A DNA stretch of 64,000 bases. It comes from Peronospora farinosa. Lineage: Eukaryota > Oomycota > Peronosporomycetes > Peronosporales > Peronosporaceae. The notes under the pieces were generated by a model. That model made no database searches, had not been told where the DNA came from, and saw nothing but the letters and a program-made list of their open reading frames with translations. The translations under genes were made by a program, and so were the position numbers. Numbering within the stretch: position 1 is the first letter of the stretch; each line of letters opens with the position of its first letter. Location of the stretch: the NCBI GenBank assembly GCA_947646735.1, contig CANTFK010000980.1, positions 310,001 through 374,000 on the forward strand. The letters run 5' to 3'. Below are positions 32,005 to 45,900 of the stretch, in pieces.

Positions 32005-33899
32005 ATGGGTGCGGTCAATAGCGTGTGCAAACTAACGGTCGATAGTATCGCGCTATTGGAGCAACTCGAGCCCAATACGACCGAGATCGCAGCCAAACGC
32101 GCCGTACAGCGTCACGTACAACAGTTACTAAAGCAACATTGGCCCACATGTCACGTGCTGCCCTTTGGATCGTCCGAGAGGTAGTGAAGTCGACGGTATT
32201 GTGAAAGAATACGACCATAAACTAATGGAAGAATGATATTGTTTGTGCTGTTTTGAAATGATTGCAGCGGTCTCGGCTTTGGTGGATGTGACGTCGACCT
32301 CGGTATTTATTTTGAGGACGTGAATGTGGACGCTCAAGGCCAATTCTCGCCTCAGGAGCGCGTGGAGTTGCTAACTACCGCGTGCGAGCGACTTTCGGGA
32401 CCTTTTCAAGTGCAGGAGTTCATTTGCAATGCGCGCGTACCGGTAATTAAACTCTGGGATCCCAAGCGGCAGGTAACGATAATGAACATGGACAGGTTGA
32501 TGACTGTAATGTATTGACGGACGTGTGGAGTGTTTTGTCTTTTGTCCATTGGTTTCTATCTTCAGGTGGCGTGTGATGTGTGTGTGGGCGATGTGAACGC
32601 TCTGCTAAACACGGCGCTGCTCAAGTACTACGGTCAGGTGGATCCTCGAATACGTCCCTTAGTGTTTGCCGTCAAGTATTGGGCCAAGCAACGAGGCATC
32701 AATGACTCGGCCAACGGCACGCTAAGCTCCTACGGTGAGGCTATTGACTGCTCTAGTAAGGATCTTTTGGCTACGCTGTTTAGTTACTCATGGTGGCTGT
32801 GTAAGTGGCAGGATATACGTTGTTGTTGATCTTCTACTTGCAGTCACATTACGCAGAAATGCAGCTGCCAGCGGTGCACTCTTGTTTTCACGACTTGCAG
32901 TCGCAGACGAAGGTCTCCGTACTACTGGAGCGCTTGCAGTCGTTCTCGATGATGGATGTGCCGTCTACATTTGGGACGTCGAAAATAAACTCAGTTGGAG
33001 CACTACTTGCTGGATTTTTCGATTTCTATGCGCATCACTTCAGTATGGAGAACGAGGTGGTTAGCGTCCGCATGGGAAACGCGTTGTCAAAGACGACCAA
33101 GTGGAGCTACCCCGTGTTTTGGCGACTAAGTATTGAAGACCCATTTGAGTTAGCTCACGACGTGGGACGCGTTGTTTTTCACAGGAAGGGCCAGGATCTT
33201 ATTCAATCAGAATTCAAGCGTGCAAGCGATCTGTTGGATCGAGACCATCGTCTTGAGCACATTTGCGTGCCTGACGAAACCTCGTGGAACCTCAGGGCAA
33301 CGTGTTACATTTGCTGCGGCAGAGACCACGCCACCCGGAACTGCGGTCAATTGCGTTCGAAACTTGGCGAGGGGTGCAATACGATGTCACACTTCTCCGA
33401 CTGCTGGTATTGCGGCGATTACGGCCACTACAAGGTAGAGTGCCCGATGCTCTTTTTTCGCGACATACCTCGTCCAGTCTGCGTGACAGAAACAACGTCT
33501 GAGTCAAGCTTGATTCAAACTATAAGATTTGCCCCACCAGCTTCCCCGCCTATCGCAATCTCCGTGCCGCCTGTTTCGAAGACGGGATCGCCTCGCGTCT
33601 GCAAGGATCGTCCTTGGGAGCGGAATCTGAGTCCAAGTAACTCGCCAATGCTTCGCTTATCTAGGAAGAAGAAACGTGCGTATAACGGCTCCACGTCTTC
33701 AACTTCATTTTCGTCGGGGAATTGGTCGTCAAATGGTCAGTCGCAGGCAGAGAAGCGTCAACAGCAGCAACGGTATCATCAGCAACGACAAGAGCAGCGC
33801 CGTCGGAATTTTGCACTTCTTGCTCTGACACGGAAGTGTGGTGGCAGTAACACTCGCAGCGCCATGTCACAGATTAGCAAGGTGATGTGTCCATCCTAG
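32005..33899 (+). CDS. Terminal nucleotidyltransferase (poly(A)/poly(U) polymerase) with CCHC zinc knuckles
   Basis: Four exons (32005-32180, 32268-32472, 32566-32734, 32812-33899) give 545 residues. The nucleotidyltransferase signature LPFGSSESGLGF then DVDLGIYF supplies two catalytic Asp residues, and VACDVCVGD the third. VKYWAKQRGIND and SSYGYTLLLIFYLQ mark the poly(A)-polymerase-associated domain. Near the C-terminus two zinc knuckles follow the C-x2-C-x4-H-x4-C rule (CYICCGRDHATRNC and CWYCGDYGHYKVEC). This order is seen in TUT4/7-like and Cid1-like enzymes that add U or A to RNA 3' ends. The tail is Ser- and Gln-rich. Uridylation versus adenylation cannot be decided by eye. Confidence 0.88.
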
Positions 33900-34234
33900 C
33901 GCTAGCTTTTGCATTCCCAAATTTTGTCTATTATTAACATGTACTAAATCTATATCACGTCGAAGGAGTTATGTGTGTCACATATAATTACAACACATCT
34001 TTATATTTGTGTAACTACAAACTTAGGTCACAATAATTGTGATATCGATACCGTACCGGTTTGTGAACAACCTCGCAGTTGTTTAAACTAGTTAAATCGG
34101 GTAGTTTGTAAAAGGCTGTACTATTAAATCAGTTTTATTTTATTGTAGCACCAATTAATTGAGCAATTTGTTTTAACAAAAAAAGAATTGCTTGACCTCC
34201 ACTCAATTCTGTTCGTTCCACCCGTTCATCCATC
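33900..34234. other. Intergenic, AT-rich
   Basis: 335 bp between two plus-strand genes, strongly AT-rich, with no gene. The pyrimidine-rich stretch before 34235 (ctcaattctgttcgttcc) is initiator-like and probably belongs to the IMP4 promoter. Confidence 0.45.
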
Positions 34235-35346
34235 ATGTCTGTCCGAAGAAATGTCCGTCTACGTCGCGAATATTTGTACCGCAAGGGTCTGGAGGGTAAA
34301 GAGCGCTCATTGTATGAACACAAGCAACAATTAAAAGAGGCCATACGCAGTGGCAAAGCCATTCCGACCGAGTTACGCAGTGCAGAGAAGAGTCTGCGAC
34401 ATGAAATGGAATACGACGATGAAGCGCATGAAAAGCCGCTTAATCACATTGACGATGAGTATAAAAATGCCGGTATGTTTGACCCCAAGATTGCCATTAC
34501 GACATCACGTGAACCAAGTTCAAGACTCAAGCAATTTGCACAGGAGATTCGTCTCATTTTTCCCAATGCCATTCGACTCAATCGTGGTGCACATACTATA
34601 GGCAATGTAAGTATTTGTAGAGTAAATAGAATGCTGCTGTTGGTACTATAAGTGATTTTGTATACTGACTATAAGTGATTTTGTGGATGGATTCTATTGG
34701 TATTTGTTAGTTGGTGGAGAGTGCAAGAGCCAATGACTTTACAGATCTCGTGTTGGTCACGGAGACCCGGGGTGAACCAGGTATGACGTACAGAACGAGA
34801 ATGCAGAAGAAGAAGAAGAAGAGGCAATTGACATTTGTGTCTCTTGCTTTGTAGATGGTCTGGTGGTATGTCACTTGCCTTACGGCCCTACGGCCTATTT
34901 TTCACTGAGTAGCACGGTGCTGCGTCACGATATTGAAGACCGTGCTACGATTTCTGAGGCGTATCCGCACCTCATCATTAACCAGTTTGAGACGCCGCTG
35001 GTATGCTCATACTTTGCTACAGGTTCTTTCTTACGTTAACAAAACTAACGCTTATCTTTCATTCTTGCAGGGCAAGCGTGTTGCAAACATTCTGAAGCAC
35101 TTGTTTCCTGTGCCCAAGCCTGATACCAAGCGTGTTATCACGCTTTCGAATGAGAACGACTTTGTGTCGTTCCGACATCACGTCTTCAAGGTGACAGGAC
35201 GCGTAGTAGAGCTGCAAGAATGTGGACCTCGCTTCGAACTGCAACTGTACCAGGTAAAGCTTGGAACACTCGATCAGAAGGAAGCGGAAAACGAGTGGGT
35301 CTTGCGACCTTATATGAACTCTGCCAAGAAACGCCGAGTGTTGTAG
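34235..35346 (+). CDS. IMP4: IMP4, U3 snoRNP Brix-domain protein
   Basis: Four exons (34235-34606, 34711-34780, 34855-35000, 35071-35346) give 287 residues, the usual IMP4 length. The N-terminus has the family start [23 protein letters not shown]. The Brix domain follows: [25 protein letters not shown] (split here by me only in naming), [42 protein letters not shown], and [20 protein letters not shown]. The tail SAKKRRVL is basic. IMP4 with IMP3 and MPP10 holds U3 snoRNA on pre-18S rRNA in the nucleolus. All conserved blocks are present. Confidence 0.95.
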
Positions 35347-35562
35347 ACTGGGAGTTGAGCTTTGTAATTGTCCACTCTTGCTACGCACGTTGTTTTGCTG
35401 AAATAGATGCTAGATTTTTATCTGCCAAAACCAACGCTACGTCGTTTGTGAACACGCACTAGGATATCTGTATTACATCACATATTATCGCAACCAGATC
35501 AATAGACGAAGACGTTTTGTCTACGGAGAGCACCCGACAGTGCTGCAATGACGTTAAGGAGC

Positions 35563-38500
35563 TTACAGTGACACATTGATTTCAGCCTGAAGGAAGGAGT
35601 CTCCAGGGACTCGAGCTAGAATCTTACTGAGCGGATCCACTGGTGGCGCGTACATTTCAAAGGTAGCTGGTGCTGTCGTGATCTTACTCAAGTCCAGGTG
35701 GAAAAATGTCCAGCAGCCTACTTCAACTTCCTGCGTGACAAGACTCCGATGCCGCAGCTCCATCACCGCGACACAACCTAAATGCAAGCAGGGTAAAGCG
35801 ATCATTGTGAACACACGCCATTAATGCTATCAATATATAGCGAATGTCCTTACCGTCCTTGAGGTGCTCAAGTGGGGTCTGCAGATACCACGTGTTGCCA
35901 AACCACCAGTAGTTGCCTCCCGTTTGGATAAGGGACTTCGGAGTGCGCTGCGCCGTGTCGATGATGGCACCCTTGGAATCCATGATATAGAGATTAAAGT
36001 GTGGTGTCTCCATAACTGGGCCCGTGGCCACAGCCACAGCACCAAGGAACACAGACACATAAGTACTGTCGCGTAATCTGTCAGGAGGAGGGACGAGCGA
36101 TGAAGCGATTGGTGTCATCTCTTGAGCGAGATCGATTCCATCCGCTTGAGGCTCATCATCATCGACCGGGACTTTTTCCACCTTCAAGGTGTGTTTCACT
36201 GGACTGAGAATTTCCTTCAGGTCATCTTCCTCAGCAATCTCCATGGCTGAGAGACCTTTAAGGTTCTTAATACTCGAGTCCGCACCGCGCTTCATTAGCG
36301 TTTCAACCAGGTCATAACGGTCCAGTTCCACAGCATAGTGGAGTGCTGTGTCTCCGTTCTCGTCAATGGCATTCGGATCAGCACCGTTCTCGATTAGCCA
36401 GACGCACACCTTCGCAGCTTCAAATCCTTCGTCTTCGTCATTTTGCACAACAAGATGCAAAGGCGTAAAGCCGAGCTTGTTCTTCATATTGACGTAGTCA
36501 CGGCGCAGTCCACTGTCAATGCAAATCATGTTGTGGTTCGGAGGACTCGTCGTGGTCACGCGCACACCCTGCACTTTACGAATAGCAAGCATCCATTCGT
36601 GCACCTCTTGTTCGGTGTCAGCCACAAACGAAAGCATACCATCAGGGTTTTTGGAGCTCTTGAGACGCGGTGATCTGATCTCGAAACAGCAGTCCACGTC
36701 CGAGTTACGTTTGATAGTGGCATCGCATAGTTCGACAATCTTGAGCGGAATTTTGTCTTTCTCTGTCTTGTAGTAGGATAAGCATACCTCGTCCGCCATC
36801 ACATAGCGCTTCGTGGCCCAGCGTGTACCGCTAGCCTTGCGAAGAAATCCCTCCTTGTATACTTTAATTTGGAGTGTTGTCGGTAGAACGGAAGGAAGTC
36901 CACCGATGGATGAAGTTAGACGGCGACTGTTCCCAGCCCTCGGTGTAGTCGACACGAGAGCGCGGCGACCATGACGCTTCGGCGCGTTGTGGTCACCAGG
37001 TTTGAAGCCTGGCTGCATCGAAAATGACGATGTCGAGGCTGTTGACATTCCACGCATACGAGCATCGGATCCCACAATAGGGCTGCGATTGCCAATTGAA
37101 ATACTCCTTGATGGAGAACGGGACGTTGGTGTCGACATGGACACCGTGCTAACACTGGAGACAGAGCGAAATTTTACATCGGGCGGGTCGTCATTCGCAC
37201 TGCTCGTGCTACTTGCGCTTCGCGTACGAGCTGCTCCAAAGTCAAAAAGTGCACCCGGATTGGAATTCCGGTTGGCAACCTTCGTGAGCAAACGCACCAT
37301 GTCCAGGTGGGCCAGGCGGCAAGCATAGTGCAGAGGTGTACTGCCCGTGGTATCCTTTCCATACACAAGATCTTCAAGCTGAGGGTTTTCCTCAAGAACG
37401 AAACGCGCCAGGTTCAAATCGCCATTCTTGGCCGCCACGTGAATCAATGACATCATGCCGTGCACACGGTCGCGCACCCGTAACATTCCTGGCATTTCCT
37501 GTGCAATGTGCAGCACCTCGGTCAAATTGTAGGCGTTGGCAGCGTTAAACAATGATCGGGTGCGGTTTTGCATACGGACACGAGACAAGAAGATCCTAAC
37601 GACACCGAGCACTCGCGCCATAGACCGACGCCGAACATCTGCAAGCTTATCGGCTCTCTTCTGGCGGAAAACGCTTTGAACCGTAATGACTCGGTGTAAA
37701 GTTCGACGATACTGCTTTCGCTGGACGTAGCCTCGGTAAAGTGCTTGAGTTTTTACAACTCCACTGTGGAAACGAACAAACTGGCGGCGGCGCAGGTACG
37801 TGCGAATAGCACCCTGCACCACGCGTGCAGCAGACCGTAATTTTAGGTAGTTTGCATGCCTCACTGTCATGAAAAAAAAGCTTGAATTGTGATGATTTTC
37901 TCCCGCGTATCGCGGTATTTATTTGCTGCAGCATGACAGCGCCAGAGCGATTGCAATAGTGTCACCTGCCTGTCCCGTTTGGTGTACTGCTTGCGAGCAC
38001 TATGCATCCGCCAGAGAGACTGCACTAAAATGATTTTCTTGCGCTCATCACGGTACCGCTGACGACAGATAACCATTCGACTAAACGCCTCAATACGTGT
38101 TGCCATCTTTTTCTCGCGCAGGAATCTGCGGCGCACAAGTAATTGACGAATCATAGCCTGAGAGTTAATAGTAGCCTTCCGACCCTTGAGGTATTCAGTT
38201 CGAACGCGGTTAGCACGTACACGTGCTTGAATCATAATAATACGTCGGCGAGAGACCTGGAAGCAACGCCGAGCGTGGAATCCACGAACCACTCGCGAAA
38301 TTTGTATCTGCGCTTTGTTGCGCGCAACAGCTCGCATACGTGCCTTCTTGCCATACTTCAGGCGGGCATTAAAGCCACGACCCGCTGCGTGCAACACGAT
38401 AGCTGCCTTCTGCATATCGCGATACTTGTTTCGTGCAGCATAACCTTTGTATCGAGAGGCAATCGTGTTCGCCGCACCACGCATCTCCAGGAATTCTGCC

Positions 38501-41327
38501 CGCTGCTTTTGCATTTTGCGAGCGTTTGCAACCTTCGATGCGGCATGCTTTTGCTTGATAAAACGCTTACGTGCCAAGTAGCGTCGCACCTGGGCTTGTA
38601 TCATAATTGCGGCAGGCGGGGCAGTACGCAGATAGAGTACATACCGGCGAGCTGCATTGCCCCGAACATGACTTTGCACAAGAATTGTTGTCTTGCGCAA
38701 GCGCTTGTACTTTTGCCGCTGAACGAACTGCCTCGCCACGGCATTAAGAAGTGTAATACGATGACGCATACGCGAGAAGTGCCATTTTGCTAAACACATA
38801 CGGATCGTGGCCTGAATGAGGACTGCTTTTTGCCGCATGTCCAGGTACTTTCGGCGCTGTTGTCGTCCACGGGCATACTTTTGAATAACGGTAGCGGCCT
38901 CGTGCAAGAACTTGCGTGCTTCATTGTCTAACATGCGCAATTGACTGTCGCGGAGGAATACCTTCTTGTGACCTAGCTGCCAGTTCTCACGGGGAATGAA
39001 GCGTAGTATGACTTCACAGTAGTCTTTGTCCGTCATTTTCGCCTGTTTTTCCTTTGTAACATTACGGGTCAAAACTTGATACTTCTCGTGAAACTCTTCA
39101 AAAAGCCGTCGAACAGGAAAACCTGACCGGCGAATACGCACAGTCTCCATGACACCAAGGTATATAAGTTGATTGAGAATCAGCTCAGAATTCCATCCCT
39201 GCGGGAAACGGACGTTGTTGGGCTTAACGCACCGAACGAAGGACGGCGTTGTCGCCTTCAGTTCCACCATCAAGTTTGCCATCTGGTCGCGAAACTTACG
39301 CCCAACTGTCATGGTTCCAGTCATCTTATTGCCCATTTTGCGAATGGGTCTGCGCGGGTTAGCTGCACCAGCCGCCGCACCTGCTTGGGCAATTGGATAC
39401 AACTTCCGCAGGAACTCACACTTCGAGCTGTCCATGAGCGAGATCAGATCATTGTGCAATGAGTCATCGTTCTTTTCCAAAAAGCCATTGACATTGTACG
39501 TGACATCGCCAGCGTAGTGGTTAATCACAAACTCGTCCGTGGCAAAACGTGGCTTAGAGTAATAGACTGTAGTGCCCTCGGGGACCTTGCCCTTCGGCAA
39601 ATGTGTTTGATGCAGTTTTTTGATAAAGTTTTCGTCGCTAGCACGTCGACCGAGCATTCCTTGTTCATCCAGAAGTGGGAGGATACCCAAAGGTTTCTTA
39701 TCAATCAGATCCAGACATGGTCCATTGTCCTTGAACTCCAAACGCGAAAAATCGATACCCTCTTCAACATACACCTCCTGCTCGTAAACGAACACATGTT
39801 GGTTGAACTGCTGCTGCAGCATTTCGTTCGTGTAGTTTATACATAGCTGCTCGAACGAGTTCACTTGCAAGCTTTCGAAACCAAAGATATCCAGAATTCC
39901 AATGAACTTGGAGCCTACGTCTACACCAGTACTGCCCCCGACATTCGCCGTCGATTTATTGATTTGAAACACCAGCCAGTCGAAAATCTTGCTGAAGATG
40001 TCCTTTGCAAGACCATTGCGCGACTTGACAGACTCAACAGCAGTCAGTGCAATCTCTGCCACAGATCCACGCGCACCGGCAGACATCGTTCGTTTGGTGA
40101 GAGCAAATTCAAGCTCATCTGACGTCACCATCATCAACTCGGCCAAATTTGTAACGTCTTCAAGGTGGGCAATTTGGGACTCATTTTTTGCATTCTCTGT
40201 AAACTCCATATTGCCCAAATGTAACACACAGGCAACAAGGCGAAAGATAGTGTGTTGCAATTCTGGTGGAATACCTACAGTACCCATGGCTTCCACAAGC
40301 GCCTTGAAGTCTCTCTTGTCGTTAATCTCTGACACCTGAATGCAATTCCCTTGATTGAGAAAGTAGAACTCACTTGCAGGCTTTAGCTTGAGTGCATTCT
40401 TCATTTCCGTAGGCATTCCTGCACAAATCTGGTAGAAGACATGATAGTTGCGCTCTGCCTCAGCACTGCCGACGATTCGACTTTTTTCCAGCAAAAAGTG
40501 GCTCGTTGTAGCGCCTGAGATCGTGCCATCCGCATTGTAGTAAATCTTAATGAACTTACCAAACCGACTACTATTGTCGTTGCGAATCGTTTTTGCATTT
40601 CCAAAAGCTTCGAGTAGTGGATTACTCTGCAGCACACACTGCTCCACCGATGAGCTTCCGACATCTACGTTCGGAACCTTGGGCGTCTTTTTCCCAATCT
40701 CCGAGATGTTGGCTAAATACTGCAGTATAATCAACAGAACACGACCACATTAGAACAACTAGCAGCAGCAGCATCAGCATCAGCTTGTCACTATAAAACA
40801 AGTCACTATAACTGTACCCGCATGATGTATTTCGAAGCTTCTGTCTTGCCAGCTCCACTCTCACCCGAGACTAGAATAGATTGGCATTTGCCGTCTTTCA
40901 TCATGGTATGGTACGCCCCATGAGCCGTCGAATAGACGTGCGGCACTGGATTATCCAGTTTTCCAATTGAATCTAGCTCTGGAAAGTTATAGAGCATCGG
41001 AATGTTCTTGTACGGGTTAATAGAGATGAGAATGTCACCCGTGTACGTGTAAATCTTGTCCTCAAGGTACCGTCGACGCAGTAGTTCAAGCAGTGGCGCT
41101 TCGTGTAAATTATCCATCTCCGCTACATTTGTCAAGTCAAAAGAGTGTGTCGGATCATACGGATGTACTTGCTCAAACGTAAACTGCTCTTCCGTGTCAG
41201 CGTCGGGTAGTAACACATGGAGTTTCTCGCCATCATCTTCTACTACAACACCCAATTGCCACACATTGCGTGGATCTGGACACCACACTTTTTCACCTTC
41301 ACGACGCGTCGGTCGCTTCGCTGTCAT
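35563..41327 (-). CDS. Giant unconventional myosin: motor, about 17-19 IQ, ankyrin, PH, ankyrin, C2-like tail
   Basis: On the minus strand: 41327-40818 (SH3-like start, then Walker A GESGAGKTEASKYIMR); 40719 to about 37870 (motor core with switch I NDNSSRFGKF, switch II DIFGFES, actin-binding region FVRCVKPN, converter, then serial IQ motifs such as IQKYARGRQQRRKY and IQAQVRRYLARKRF); about 37870-35854 (more IQ motifs, ankyrin repeats TPLHYACRLAHLDMVRLL, a PH domain from KVYKEGFLRK to VHEWMLAIRKV, ankyrin repeats FTPLHLVVQND and GDTALHYAVELDRYDLVETLMKRG); and 35777-35563 (end of a beta-rich C2-like domain). About 1,860 residues. The frame changes at an eight-base homopolymer (37872-37879), inside an IQ motif. 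Stramenopile myosins with such tails are known. Cargo is unknown; the PH domain suggests a membrane lipid. Confidence 0.87.
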
Positions 41328-41502
41328 GAGTGCGGACAAGCAAGAAAATAACAAAGTGAGCTCTTGATAATGCGGACGGGACGGATGGACACGTTCCGGA
41401 ATAAGTGAGGATACGGTAAAAAAATCTAGATGTTTGGATTTTTTTTTGCTTAGATAAAAAGACGTGATATGGGTTCATAAATTATCCACATATTCAGATA
41501 AT

Positions 41503-42862
41503 ATGCACTGGCCAACCAGCGAGTTGGCGTGTGCTATTGAGTACCGATTGCTAGAGGCTGAAGCTGCAAAAGGCTATAAGCATGGACTGATAGCGCGTGT
41601 GAATGTTCCTAGTGAGTACGTATCACCGCTCGTGGATCGTGCGTTTGCACTGCATCCTGCCTTGTACACGGTGGTCTCGGACGATGGAATTGGCTACGAG
41701 GAGCTCCCGGATTTAATCGTATGAAGCTTGTTACTAGTGAAAACAAGTGTTTTGGTGGACGATAGTTGCTAACGATGGCTTTGATTGCTATGGGTTGTAG
41801 TGGGATGAGTATGAAAATCTCGACTGGAAAAACATCCTCGCTGGAAAACTCGTGGCCAATGCGTACTGTGTGCGTAAGGGGCTGTCACGCAAGGCACAGC
41901 TGTCCATTTATTTATCCAAGTACATGCTCAAACATCCAGATTGCATGTTGAGCTATGCACTACCTCGCACCCTTGTAGTCGACACATGGGAAGCATATGA
42001 TGAGAGCATGGCACACTTTGGCATCTCATTCCGTCAGCGTTTGGACTCATGTCTGTGGGAAGTTAAACAGACGCTTGAAACGAAGAAAAATTGGATCATG
42101 AAACCCAGTGCAACGAACAAGGGCGCGGAAGTCAACGTGGTCAAGGACTTTGAGAAGCTGCGAAGCATCGTTAACGAGTGGACTGACATCCGTGAATGGG
42201 TCGTGCAGGAGTACATCGAACGACCGCTGCTACTGCGTGGCCGCAAGTTTCACATCCGCGTTTACGTGCTTGCGGTTGGTGGTCTCAAGGTGTTTGTGTA
42301 CCAACACTGCCTCGTGCTTTGTGCCCTCGAGCAGTACCACCCAGAGGATACGGACAACAACTACTCGCACATCACCAACACTTTTCAGCAGCAGAGTCAC
42401 CCGAACTTCGTTGAGAGCGAGTGTGTGCTATTACTGGACGACATCGAAGACATTTTGGCAGAACAAGGTATCCTTGATGCTGCAGACAAGAAGGCCAAGA
42501 TTTTGAAAGACATAGGCCGCATCACTGCTGACGCGTTTGATGCATACAAGGGTGAGTTCTCAGTTTTCCAGCCATTACCCAACTGCTTCGAGATCTACGG
42601 CGTGGACTTCATGATCGACGAGGACTTCAATGTATGGCTTCTGGAATTTAACCCCGGTCCGGACTTTAAGCAAACAGGTGATCGCTTGCATTTTGTTATC
42701 CGTGACCTGATGGCAGATTCGCTTCGTGTAATCACCAACGAGTTCTTTGCGGAGAGTAAAGATTTGCTGGCAAAGGACGCCGATATTGGTGCCTTTGAGA
42801 AAGTGTACGACCAGCAATGGGGAGCTCTTTCCAAGGGTTCGTCCATGAAGTTCGTGGAGTAA
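41503..42862 (+). CDS. Tubulin-tyrosine-ligase-like (TTL) enzyme
   Basis: Two exons (41503-41718, 41801-42862) give 425 residues. ATP-grasp motifs of the TTL family are clear: WIMKPSATNKGAEV (phosphate loop), WVVQEYIERPLLLRGRKFHIRVYVL (nucleotide and peptide site; two overlapping pieces), YSHITNTFQQQ, and the metal-binding GVDFMIDEDFNVWLLEFNPGPD region, where Asp and Glu coordinate Mg. TTL enzymes ligate tyrosine, glutamate or glycine to tubulin or other proteins. The N-terminal 70 residues are less conserved. The N-terminus and compact size suggest the classical TTL or PBY1 group. Its promoter region is shared with the divergent myosin, 175 bp away. Confidence 0.88.
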
Positions 42863-42992
42863 CCGTGCACATGGGTAATTATCCTAATACTTGAAGTACA
42901 TGTATAGAGATTACGCAGATGACTTTCTGAAGAGTTTCTTCGCCAATTTGCATTCGCATCACTGCAATTCCAATACCATGCTGCTGAAGTGA

Positions 42993-45900
42993 TCAAAAAT
43001 ATCGGTTGCTCGTCGCAGAAGACAAGAACCCGATGCCCTTTGCTGCGGACGTAAGCAGGTTAGTACCGGACGTCGCGGCAGAGAAGATGTTTGAGCCTGT
43101 CGATGATGAGAGTAGATTTTGAAGTTTCATGGAAGAAGACTGCGATCCAGATGCATCATCTCCACCTGCCCGTTCGTGGAAAAGAGAAGAGCTGTTTGCT
43201 CGGCTTCGGCTGTCTGCTGTGTCATCCACACTTGAACGTGACATGGTGCGCTGGAATCTACGACGATTCGAAGGAACAGGAAGCAATGAAAATCTCGCAA
43301 CAGGCTCTGCAACCCGAGCTAGCGGCCGAATGTCTTGAGCCCCGATAATGATTTCTTTCCCATCTGATGTTTATAGCAGAAGAAAACTGTTAGTGTATGG
43401 ATGTAGGTAGGCTCCAGGGCACAGCACATTCACGTGCAAGCGGCCAGTCTAACTTACTGATTTTGTTGATATCGTTTGACTCTGACAACGATGAGAAGAG
43501 CAACCGACTCTTTCGGAATTGTAGCACGACGTTCTCGATCAGTTGAGGACCATAGATCTCCCAATCCACTAGATCTATGAAATCTCGCATGCGTTCGAAC
43601 AGGCTTTTCAGCTTAAGTAACCCAGGAGAACACTTTTCCGGGTTTAGCTCATCACCCCAGCCAAAACGAATGAAATCCGAAAAGCCCAACGTCGCGCGTA
43701 CGAAATACATGTCAAAGAGGAACTGCTGAATGCAACATTCACCAAAGTTCAGCACAGATTCCTTTTGAGTTGTCTTCGCTTTGACAAGAAGAGAAACCGC
43801 AGCATCGTATACTGCCACGCTGACAATTGTAAGTTGCTCCACCAGAACTTCACGAATTGTGCGCTGCATCAGCTTAATCTGCTCTTCCTTTGCTCCGACG
43901 GAGCTCTGAATCAATAGGTTTGCATCATCCAGGCTGTAACAACATGAGAAGAGGAAGCTTGAGACTGTCGGTGTTTCGCACCACGGCAGCCAGACTTTTT
44001 CATCACCAGGATCTAACTCAGACTCCGATAAAGATTCGTCGCTGTCTTCTCCAAGACCTTCGTCAGAAATCACTTGTTCTATCCATCCCTCATGGTTTGC
44101 GATCCATTCCTAGACATAATTCCAAAACAAGGCGTGTAACATGCTAGCGCTACCAGCTGGACAATACGAAATCGTACCTCGTTGGTCGAATCATACTGCT
44201 CGATCTGCATTAACTCACGCAATGGCTCGATTTTCTGCCCCAGAAGAATTGAAGCCCATGCCTCGCAATATTTCTTGGAAAGCCCGTGTAAAACGTTGAC
44301 AAACATTTGAGGATAGGATGCTTGTTGCTTGATCTTTGACACCAAATAAAGGGAATGAGGCCCCAAACTATCCACCCGTCTTAATTCATCGTCAATAAAA
44401 CATGCTTGCACGTCTTTCTTGCCCTCGATGATGTCCTAGAAAATAGAATGTTAGTTACAAGTCTCAACTACCGCATCTTCAAGTTTGCCTGAAGCAGTTC
44501 ACCTTTATAGCAGACTCTAGCTGCGCTTTGTCCACAAAACCATCGTTAGCATATTTTTCAAATGCCGGGCCAATTGCCAACCATACGAGGTCTCTCTCCG
44601 GAATCGAAACAGTGCTTGAATCTCCTGGAAACAATTTGGTCATTTCATGAGGGAATCCAGCCACAATCCCCGCGATAATGTTGGAAATGCTAAAATAGAC
44701 GCTTGGTAGTTGAGTTCCACCTTTCACAGCAACAGAACTTTGGCTTCCTGGAAGCGGATAATCCTGCTCGAAGAACATCACTAGTCTAAATAGCGTACGA
44801 AGAAACTCTTCCGTTAGTACGCTCTGCAAATCACTTGCATCCAGATCAGCAGCTCGGTTCTGTATCGTCTCGAAGTAGTCGTAAAAGTTCACATTCTTCA
44901 ATCGATAGTCGCTTCGAGAAATACTAGCCACCGTGTCTTCCAAGCTCGCGCGAAGCCGACTTTTGATCGCTTCCAGAGCTTCAACAAACGAATTCTGTAC
45001 CAAATCGCGAGTACGTTTTCGGAATGCCTCAGCGTAGAGAACGGAAAAGACAGATTCGACAGGAGCTGCTAATCCCTTCTCATGACCTTCAGGTCGGGAT
45101 AAATGTGCTTCGCTAAGGACCCGATGCCAGAGTTGCACGTTCTGGCAACCGCCACTGATTTTGTTGACAGTAATCATCTTGGATTGAATTTGCGACAGAA
45201 GCAAAATCGAGTCGATACTCGAAATAATTGACGAGATCACCATACCTACCTGAAAACGGAGCAAAACATTGTCAAATACGGATCATCTGATGCAGGTATA
45301 AGAAAACAGCCTTCTAGCATACCTGTCGCCGTTTCTCCTGAAACCATTTGCTTATCATTTGTAGAAACTTCCCTGACGATATGCATGCTTCTAGCTCGTT
45401 CTTGACACTGGGTGGAAGTTGAGAAATCGAGCTTAAGAGGCCGACACTGCTCTCATTGCCAAAGATTTCCTCCGTATGTGTTATCGTCATACTGATGGTT
45501 TTTAAAATGATCATCAGTGCGCGTTCTTTCTTGGAAGACGTTTGCGCAAGCTGTTTTTCGCTACCGCTTTTACAAATAGGAGTCAACCACTTGGAACGAC
45601 TTTCCAAAAACACTTCAAAAAGCTTATCGGCTCCGAATGGCGGGTCATGTAGCACCGCCAGCGCACACAAGTTGTCCGCGTAAAATTGACTTGCTTTCCC
45701 TCGACAAGTCAGGTAGCTATTCGCACACGCAGCCATCCTCTACACATACAAAAGGCAACAGCAAATAAGTATCTTTGCAATAGCAAGAACGCATCAGATC
45801 TTCATTCTACCGGTCGAAAGCACTGAATGCACGACCACTGCGTCTGCAGGAATAGAAAATCCTGCTCTGCATTCCTCGTCATACATTCCTCGTGAATCCT

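Noticed and set aside
38143..38793. 216-codon plus-strand frame
   Set aside because: It is antisense to the IQ array of the myosin and has no motif of its own.
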